12,102 nt of DNA from Massilia sp. Its GTDB lineage: Bacteria > Pseudomonadota > Gammaproteobacteria > Burkholderiales > Burkholderiaceae_D. Shown piece by piece: positions 6,422 to 12,102 of this stretch (within the stretch, counting starts at the first letter, position 1; every line of letters starts with the position of its first letter). The position numbers were made by a program, and so were the translations under genes. The notes under the pieces were generated by a model. The model saw only the letters and a list, made by a program, of their open reading frames with translations, was not told the DNA's origin and ran no database searches. The stretch covers positions 1-12,102 of the forward strand of contig DOUW01000548.1 of assembly GCA_003520365.1 (NCBI GenBank), written 5' to 3'.

Positions 6422-6486
6422 CCCGCTGATTCATGTAATTACCACACCGTAACTCGGTTTCTCATGGCTAAGGCGAAAGAATAAAA

Positions 6487-6825
6487 ATGTTGCGCCTGGT
6501 CTCCCTGCAATTGTTCGCAACAGTAGTCGCAGGCCTCATCGCCGCACTGCTGGGGGGATGGCCTGCGATGTTTTCGGCGGTGCTGGGCGGAATCTGTTGT
6601 GTCTTGCCTAATGGCATCATGGCGCTGCGCTTGTTTGCCGCCGCACACAAACCGGGCGGGACGAACCCGCTGACGTTTTTTGTCTGGGAACTTATAAAGA
6701 TTGCACTGACGCTTGCCCTGCTGGGAGCAACTGCGTGGTTGTACCGCGATCTAAATTGGCTGGCGCTTCTCGCCGGCTTCATCGTGGCGCTGAAAAGTTA
6801 CATATTCTTATTATTTAGGCACTGA
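6487..6825 (+). CDS. atpI: ATP synthase accessory subunit AtpI
   Basis: A 112-residue, strongly hydrophobic protein with about four predicted membrane helices, first gene of the atp operon. It shows the AtpI-type pattern: an early helix, [20 protein letters not shown] at about 23-42, then ALRLF and a second helical pair. AtpI is a non-essential inner-membrane helper thought to assist assembly of the c-ring; it is not part of the finished enzyme. Sequence conservation in this family is low, so its place before atpB is strong support. The Shine-Dalgarno before the ATG is weak. atpB follows after two bases (TGATAATG), implying translational coupling. Confidence 0.9.
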   Translation: MLRLVSLQLFATVVAGLIAALLGGWPAMFSAVLGGICCVLPNGIMALRLFAAAHKPGGTNPLTFFVWELIKIALTLALLGATAWLYRDLNWLALLAGFIVALKSYIFLLFRH

Positions 6826-6827
6826 TA

Positions 6828-7664
6828 ATGGCGACTCCAACCGCAGAAGGCGCAACCCACGCGCCCACCGCTTCAGAATACATCCGACACCACCTGGGCC
6901 ACCTGGCGAACCACCACCAGGATAACCCGGTCGACTTCAACGTCCTGCACTACGACACCATCTTCTGGTCGGTCGCCATGGGCGTCGTCGGCTGCCTGAT
7001 CCTGTGGATGGCGGCGCGCAAGGCCACCTCCGGCGTGCCGGGCCGCTTCCAGGCTGCCGTCGAGATGCTGGTCGAGATGGTCGAAGACCAGTCGAAGTCG
7101 ATCGTCCACGGCGACCGCAGCTTCATCGCGCCGCTGGCGCTGACCGTGTTCGTCTGGGTCGCCCTGATGAACTCGCTGGACTTCCTGCCGGTTGATATGT
7201 TCGCGGAAGCCTTCAAGTGGTTCGGCGTCGAGCACCTGTTCCCCTACCATCGCGTGGTTCCGACCGCCGACCTGAACGGCACCATCGGCATTTCGCTGGG
7301 CGTGCTGGTCCTGATGCTGTACTACGGCATCAAGGTCAAGGGCCTGGGCGGCTGGCTCCACGAACTGTTCGCAGCACCGTTCGGCATCTACATGGCGCCG
7401 TTCAACCTGCTGCTGAACATCATCGAATACGCAGCAAAAATGGTGTCGCTCGGTATGCGACTGTTCGGCAACATGTTCGCCGGCGAGCTGCTGTTCCTAT
7501 TGATCGCTTTGCTTGGTTCGACCGCGACCGTCTTCGGTTTCGTCGGCCACGTAATCGCAGGCTCGATCTGGGCGATCTTCCACATCCTGATCGTGTTCCT
7601 GCAGGCATTCATCTTCATGATGCTGACGCTGGTGTACCTCGGTCAGGCCCACGAAGGCCACTGA
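6828..7664 (+). CDS. atpB: F0F1 ATP synthase subunit a
   Basis: The 278-residue membrane stator subunit that forms the two proton half-channels against the c-ring. The N-terminus is histidine-rich (residues 21-30 include [10 protein letters not shown]) and precedes the first membrane helix near 44-62. The key segment [16 protein letters not shown] places the essential arginine at R211, matching R210 of E. coli, with E220 and Q260 on the same and the next helix as expected. The protein is about the length of its E. coli counterpart (271 aa). It starts two bases after the atpI stop with only a weak ribosome site, so it is probably read by coupled translation. Confidence 0.97.
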   Translation: MATPTAEGATHAPTASEYIRHHLGHLANHHQDNPVDFNVLHYDTIFWSVAMGVVGCLILWMAARKATSGVPGRFQAAVEMLVEMVEDQSKSIVHGDRSFIAPLALTVFVWVALMNSLDFLPVDMFAEAFKWFGVEHLFPYHRVVPTADLNGTIGISLGVLVLMLYYGIKVKGLGGWLHELFAAPFGIYMAPFNLLLNIIEYAAKMVSLGMRLFGNMFAGELLFLLIALLGSTATVFGFVGHVIAGSIWAIFHILIVFLQAFIFMMLTLVYLGQAHEGH

Positions 7665-7699
7665 TCGGCGCCGCAAGCATCGAACAAGATAGTGGTTGT

Positions 7700-7997
<298 letters not shown>

Positions 7998-8021
7998 TCG
8001 ACCAGGCAATAGGTTACAAGG

Positions 8022-8052
8022 GCCGAACCATCACGGTTCGGCATCCGTTTTT
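8022..8052 (+). terminator. Intercistronic hairpin with T-run between atpE and atpF (attenuator-like)
   Basis: GCCGAACC (8022-8029) pairs perfectly with GGTTCGGC (8035-8042) around a 5-base loop, and TTTTT follows at 8048-8052 after a five-base spacer. The spacer makes it a poor full terminator. It could stop a fraction of transcripts or protect the 3' end of an atpE-containing mRNA, either of which would give more c than b subunit. Confidence 0.5.
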
Positions 8053-8069
8053 GTGAGAGAGGAAAAACC

Positions 8070-8540
8070 GTGAACCTTAACGCAACTCTGTTTGCCCAGC
8101 TCGTCGTCTTCCTCATCCTGGCCGCCTTCACGATGAAATTCGTGTGGCCGCCGCTGATGAAGGCACTCGACGAGCGCGCCGAGCGGATCGCGAACGGCCT
8201 GGCTGCCGCCGACCGCGGCAAGGCCGACCTGGCCGCTGCCGAAAAGCGCGTGCAGGCCGAACTGGCCGGCGCCCGTGACGAAGGCCAGAAGCGTATCGCC
8301 GACGCCGAAAAGCGTGCCGCGCTGATCATCGACGAAGCCAAGAAGACCGCCGCTGAAGAAGCCGCCCGTATCGTCGCTGCCGCCAAGGCCGACGCCGAGC
8401 AGCAGGTAACGCGCGCGCGCGAAGAACTGCGTGGCCAGGTGGCCGCACTGGCAGTCCAGGGCGCCGAGCAGATCCTGAAGCGCGAAGTGAACGCAGAAGC
8501 GCACGCCGCCCTGCTGTCGCAACTGTCGACCGAGCTCTGA
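8070..8540 (+). CDS. atpF: F0F1 ATP synthase subunit b
   Basis: The 156-residue peripheral stalk subunit, equal in length to E. coli b. It starts with GTG behind a GAGAGG ribosome site (8056-8061), and the N-terminus [10 protein letters not shown] matches the family start closely. One N-terminal membrane helix (about 5-26) is followed by the conserved [12 protein letters not shown] long Ala/Glu/Lys-rich coiled coil then dimerises and runs up the side of F1, and the end ([13 protein letters not shown]) binds subunit delta. The stop is two bases before the atpH ATG, so the two are coupled. Confidence 0.97.
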   Translation: MNLNATLFAQLVVFLILAAFTMKFVWPPLMKALDERAERIANGLAAADRGKADLAAAEKRVQAELAGARDEGQKRIADAEKRAALIIDEAKKTAAEEAARIVAAAKADAEQQVTRAREELRGQVAALAVQGAEQILKREVNAEAHAALLSQLSTEL

Positions 8541-8542
8541 TC

Positions 8543-9076
8543 ATGGCTGAACTCGCAACCGTCGCCCGTCCCTACGCCGAAGCGCTGTTCCGTGTTGCCC
8601 AACAGGGCAACCTGGCAGCCTGGTCCGAACTCGTGTCCGAACTGGCGCAAGTCGGTGCCAACCCTGATGTGCAGGCGTTTGCCGCCAACCCGAACGTGTC
8701 CGCCGCCGATATCACCGGCACCCTGGCCTCGCTCGTGAAGTCGCCGATGACCCCGGAAGCGTCGAACTTCCTGACGATGCTGGCCGAAAACGGCCGCATT
8801 GCGCTGCTGCCGGAAATCGGCGCGCAGTTCCAGGTGCTGAAGAACGCGCAGGCAGGCGCTGCCGACGCGACCATCTACAGCGCGTTCGACATGACCGATG
8901 CCCAGGTGGCGCAACTGGTCGCAACGCTGGAAAAGAAATTTGGCCGCAAGCTCAATCCCATGGTCACCGTGGACCCGTCGCTGATCGGTGGCGTGCGTGT
9001 AGTGGTCGGTGATGAAGTGCTCGATACCTCGGTACGCGCCAAGCTGCAACAGATGCATGTTGCGCTGGTCTCGTAA
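8543..9076 (+). CDS. atpH: F0F1 ATP synthase subunit delta
   Basis: A 177-residue soluble subunit that sits on top of F1 and joins the alpha subunits to the b dimer. The N-terminal alpha-binding domain opens with [17 protein letters not shown] (3-19). The C-terminal part has the conserved segment [36 protein letters not shown] in its family position (written across residues 135-170). Length equals E. coli delta. No separate Shine-Dalgarno is needed if translation re-initiates from the atpF stop two bases upstream. Confidence 0.96.
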   Translation: MAELATVARPYAEALFRVAQQGNLAAWSELVSELAQVGANPDVQAFAANPNVSAADITGTLASLVKSPMTPEASNFLTMLAENGRIALLPEIGAQFQVLKNAQAGAADATIYSAFDMTDAQVAQLVATLEKKFGRKLNPMVTVDPSLIGGVRVVVGDEVLDTSVRAKLQQMHVALVS

Positions 9077-9162
9077 GCGTCACTTCGCAGGAACTTAGCA
9101 CCTTCGACCGGCATCTCACGTCCTTGCCCTACGCATCAAGAAACTATTAGGAGTTAGCAATT

Positions 9163-10704
9163 ATGCAACTTAACCCATCTGAAATCAGCGAGCTGATCAA
9201 GAGCCGGATCCAGGGCCTGGAAGGTTCGGCTGACGTTCGCAATCAAGGCACGGTGATCTCCGTCGCCGACGGTATCTGCCGCATCCATGGTCTGTCGGAC
9301 GTGATGCAAGGCGAGATGCTGGAATTCCCTGGCAACACCTTCGGTCTGGCGATGAACCTCGAGCGCGACTCGGTCGGCGCCGTCATCCTGGGCTCGTACG
9401 AGCACATCTCCGAAGGCGACACCGTCAAGACCACCGGCCGCATCCTGGAAGTGCCGATCGGTCCGGAACTGCGTGGCCGCGTCGTCAACGCACTGGGCCA
9501 GCCGATCGACGGCAAGGGTCCGATCGACGCCAAGCTGACCGCCCCGATCGAAAAGATCGCACCGGGCGTGATCGCCCGTGAATCCGTCTCGCAGCCGATG
9601 CAGACCGGCATCAAGTCGATCGACGCGATGGTGCCGATCGGCCGTGGCCAGCGTGAGCTGATCATTGGCGACCGCCAGACCGGTAAATCGGCTGTCGCAG
9701 TCGACGCGATCATCAACCAGAAGGGCCAGGGCGTCACCTGCGTGTACGTTGCAATCGGCCAGAAGGCATCGACCATCAAGAACATCGTGCGTTCGCTGGA
9801 ACAGCACGGCGCGATGGAGTACACCATCGTTGTCGCGGCATCGGCGTCGGAATCGGCCGCCATGCAGTACATCTCGGCCTACTCGGGCTGCGCGATGGGC
9901 GAATACTTCCGCGACCGCGGCGAAGACGCGCTGATCGTCTATGATGACCTGTCGAAGCAGGCAGTTGCCTACCGCCAGATTTCGCTGCTGCTGCGCCGCC
10001 CGCCGGGCCGCGAAGCTTACCCAGGCGACGTGTTCTACCTGCACAGCCGTCTGCTCGAGCGCGCAGCACGCGTGAACGCCGACTACGTCGAGAAGTTCAC
10101 CAACGGCGCCGTGACCGGCAAGACCGGCTCGCTGACCGCACTGCCGATCATCGAAACCCAGGCAGGCGACGTCTCGGCCTTCGTTCCGACCAACGTGATT
10201 TCGATTACCGACGGCCAGATCTTCCTGGAGACCTCGCTGTTCAACGCCGGTATCCGTCCTGCGATCAACGCCGGTATCTCGGTCTCGCGCGTCGGTGGCG
10301 CCGCCCAGACCAAGGTCATCAAGGGCCTGTCCGGCGGTATCCGTACCGACCTGGCGCAGTACCGTGAACTGGCTGCGTTCGCGCAGTTCGCATCGGACCT
10401 GGACGAATCGACCCGCAAGCAGCTGGACCGCGGTGCACGCGTGACCGAACTGCTGAAGCAGGCGCAATTCTCGCCGCTGTCGACCTCGCTGATGGCCGCA
10501 TCGCTGTTCGCCGTCAACAAGGGCTACCTGGACGACATCGAAGTCAAGCAAGTGCTGCCGTTCGAGCACGGCCTGCACAACTTCCTGAAGGCGAGCCACG
10601 CTTCCCTGCTGTCGAAGATCGACGAAACCAAGCAACTGGACAAGGACGGCGAAGCTGCGCTGGCCGCCGCCATTGCTGATTTCAAGAAATCCGGCGCATT
10701 CTAA
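9163..10704 (+). CDS. atpA: F0F1 ATP synthase subunit alpha
   Basis: The 513-residue non-catalytic nucleotide-binding subunit of the F1 hexamer, the same length as in E. coli. The Walker A loop GDRQTGKS is at residues 169-176 and the Walker B strand [12 protein letters not shown] at 256-267. The arginine finger that completes the catalytic site on beta is R376 in [13 protein letters not shown], as in E. coli. The N-terminal segment that binds delta is present ([16 protein letters not shown]). A clear AGGAG at 9149-9153 supports the start. The gene ends with tandem stops (TAATAA). The 86-base gap after atpH shows no gene. Confidence 0.98.
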   Translation: MQLNPSEISELIKSRIQGLEGSADVRNQGTVISVADGICRIHGLSDVMQGEMLEFPGNTFGLAMNLERDSVGAVILGSYEHISEGDTVKTTGRILEVPIGPELRGRVVNALGQPIDGKGPIDAKLTAPIEKIAPGVIARESVSQPMQTGIKSIDAMVPIGRGQRELIIGDRQTGKSAVAVDAIINQKGQGVTCVYVAIGQKASTIKNIVRSLEQHGAMEYTIVVAASASESAAMQYISAYSGCAMGEYFRDRGEDALIVYDDLSKQAVAYRQISLLLRRPPGREAYPGDVFYLHSRLLERAARVNADYVEKFTNGAVTGKTGSLTALPIIETQAGDVSAFVPTNVISITDGQIFLETSLFNAGIRPAINAGISVSRVGGAAQTKVIKGLSGGIRTDLAQYRELAAFAQFASDLDESTRKQLDRGARVTELLKQAQFSPLSTSLMAASLFAVNKGYLDDIEVKQVLPFEHGLHNFLKASHASLLSKIDETKQLDKDGEAALAAAIADFKKSGAF

Positions 10705-10719
10705 TAAATGAGGAAGAAT

Positions 10720-10751
10720 CCAGCATCGCCTTGGCAACATGGCGATGCTGG
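10720..10751 (+). repeat. Intercistronic 11-bp hairpin between atpA and atpG
   Basis: CCAGCATCGCC (10720-10730) pairs perfectly with GGCGATGCTGG (10741-10751) around a 10-base loop. The hairpin ends nine bases before the atpG Shine-Dalgarno (AGGAG, 10760-10764). No T-run follows, so it is not an intrinsic terminator. It more likely stabilises the upstream message or tunes atpG translation, matching the 3:1 need for alpha over gamma. Confidence 0.65.
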
Positions 10752-10773
10752 TGACCGGAAGGAGTAAGGACTC

Positions 10774-11649
10774 ATGGCAGTAGGCAAAGAGATACGTGGC
10801 AAGATCAAGAGCGTAGAGAATACGAAGAAGATCACCAAGGCGATGGAAATGGTCGCCGCATCCAAGATGCGCAAGGCGCAGGACCGGATGCGCGCCGCCC
10901 GTCCCTACAGTGAGAAAGTTCGTAACATCACGGCTAATCTTGCTGGCGCGAATCCGGAGTACACGCACGTCTTCATGGCGCAAGCCAAGAACGTGCAGGC
11001 AAAAGCTGTCGGCTTCATCGTCGTCACGACCGACAAGGGTCTGTGCGGCGGCATGAACACCAACATCCTGCGCCAGGTGACGCAGAAGTCGCGCGAAATG
11101 GAAGCGGCGGGCAACCGCATCGAGGCAGTTGCCATCGGCAATAAGGGCCTGGGCTTCCTGAACCGCATCGGCGCCAAGGTCGTCTCGCACGCAACGCAGA
11201 TCGGCGATACGCCGCACCTGGAAAAGCTGATCGGCCCGATCAAGGTCATGCTCGACGCATACCAGGACGGCCAGCTGGACGCGGTCTACCTGTGCTACAC
11301 CAAGTTCATCAACACGATGAAGCAGGAACCGGTCGTCGAACAGCTGCTCCCGTTGCCGGCCAAGCACCTGGAACAGGAAAAAGGCGGCATCTCGTGGGAT
11401 TACATCTACGAGCCGGAAGCGCAAGTCGTGATCGACGAGCTGCTTGTGCGCTATGTCGAGGCCCTGGTGTACCAGGCCGTCGCCGAGAACCTGGCGTCCG
11501 AGCAGTCGGCGCGCATGGTGGCGATGAAAGCGGCAAGCGACAACGCGGGTAACGTCATCGGCGAACTGAAGCTGGTCTACAACAAGACCCGCCAGGCAGC
11601 GATTACCAAAGAACTCTCCGAGATCGTCGCCGGCGCGGCAGCGGTCTAA
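10774..11649 (+). CDS. atpG: F0F1 ATP synthase subunit gamma
   Basis: The 291-residue rotating central stalk. The N-terminal helix that enters the alpha/beta hexamer is clear ([20 protein letters not shown], 5-24, then [12 protein letters not shown]). The conserved turn [13 protein letters not shown] follows at about 84-96. The C-terminal helix has [19 protein letters not shown] and ends with the typical [20 protein letters not shown]. Length is close to E. coli (287 aa). A GGAAGGAG ribosome site at 10757-10764 fixes the start. Confidence 0.97.
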   Translation: MAVGKEIRGKIKSVENTKKITKAMEMVAASKMRKAQDRMRAARPYSEKVRNITANLAGANPEYTHVFMAQAKNVQAKAVGFIVVTTDKGLCGGMNTNILRQVTQKSREMEAAGNRIEAVAIGNKGLGFLNRIGAKVVSHATQIGDTPHLEKLIGPIKVMLDAYQDGQLDAVYLCYTKFINTMKQEPVVEQLLPLPAKHLEQEKGGISWDYIYEPEAQVVIDELLVRYVEALVYQAVAENLASEQSARMVAMKAASDNAGNVIGELKLVYNKTRQAAITKELSEIVAGAAAV

Positions 11650-11682
11650 ATAAAGAATTTAACTATATCTGAAGGAACGAAC

Positions 11683-12102
11683 ATGGCTGATGGCAAAATC
11701 GTTCAGTGTATCGGCGCAGTGGTTGACGTGGAATTCCCGCGTAACGCCATGCCGAAGGTTTACGACGCACTGAAAATGGAAGGCTCCGAACTGACGCTGG
11801 AAGTGCAGCAGCAGCTGGGCGACGGCATCGTCCGTACCATTGCGCTGGGCAGCTCGGAAGGCCTGCGTCGCGGCATGACCATCCAGAACACCGGCAACCC
11901 GATCATGGTGCCGGTCGGCGTCGCGACCCTGGGTCGCATCATGGACGTGCTGGGCAACCCGATCGACGAGTGCGGTCCGGTCAGCCACGAGCGCATGGCT
12001 TCGATCCACCGCTCGGCTCCGGTGTACGACGAACTGTCGCCATCGACCGACCTGCTGGAAACCGGTATTAAAGTGATTGACCTGGTCTGCCCGTTCGCCA
12101 AG
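11683..12102 (+). CDS. atpD: F0F1 ATP synthase subunit beta, N-terminal part (cut by window edge)
   Basis: The first 140 residues of the catalytic F1 subunit, open to the end of the window. It begins [20 protein letters not shown], the beta-barrel domain that crowns the hexamer, and continues through [13 protein letters not shown] and [17 protein letters not shown]. The catalytic P-loop would follow within about a dozen residues, outside the window. A GAAGGAA ribosome site at 11671-11677 lies six bases before the ATG, and the gap from atpG is 33 bases. atpC would be expected next, beyond the window. Confidence 0.97.
   Translation, partial: MADGKIVQCIGAVVDVEFPRNAMPKVYDALKMEGSELTLEVQQQLGDGIVRTIALGSSEGLRRGMTIQNTGNPIMVPVGVATLGRIMDVLGNPIDECGPVSHERMASIHRSAPVYDELSPSTDLLETGIKVIDLVCPFAK

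Noticed and set aside
9154..11424. 756-codon open frame antisense to atpA and atpG
   Set aside because: It is very long, but crosses two well-identified genes and their gap and shows no domain. Strong codon bias in atp genes leaves few stops in the opposite frame.

Overview
The window is ordinary core chromosome of a GC-rich betaproteobacterium. The gene order (mnmG, rsmG, parA, parB, then atpI, B, E, F, H, A, G, D) and the protein sequences fit Burkholderiales, most likely the Oxalobacteraceae (Massilia/Janthinobacterium type). The genus is an inference from gene order and style; nothing here proves it.

Left edge (1-1500): the 5' part of an iron-containing alcohol dehydrogenase gene runs leftward off the window. 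Divergent from it is a YfcA-like TSUP (TauE/SafE) membrane transporter, closed by a clean intrinsic terminator. Around and just after that terminator lie three 16-bp parS centromere sites, between the transporter stop codon and the mnmG promoter.

Middle (1559-5917): mnmG and rsmG overlap by four bases. A short AT-rich spacer full of nested inverted repeats follows, and then the parA-parB pair. MnmG and RsmG modify tRNA and 16S rRNA. ParA and ParB act on the parS sites about 2.8 kb upstream to segregate the origin region.

Spacer (5918-6486): about 570 bases with no convincing gene. It holds a perfect palindrome after parB, two oppositely oriented copies of a REP-like hairpin sequence about 285 bp apart, several smaller hairpins and a good sigma-70 promoter.

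Right half (6487-12102): the F-type ATP synthase operon in classical order, atpI-B-E-F-H-A-G-D, with atpD cut by the window edge. atpE has an AT-rich leader, and hairpins separate atpE from atpF and atpA from atpG. These are plausible devices for setting subunit stoichiometry.

I found no evidence for a new multi-gene system. The items most worth a second look are non-coding: the parS cluster, the palindromic spacer before parA, the REP-like pair, the operon hairpins, and a DnaA-box match over the parB start codon.
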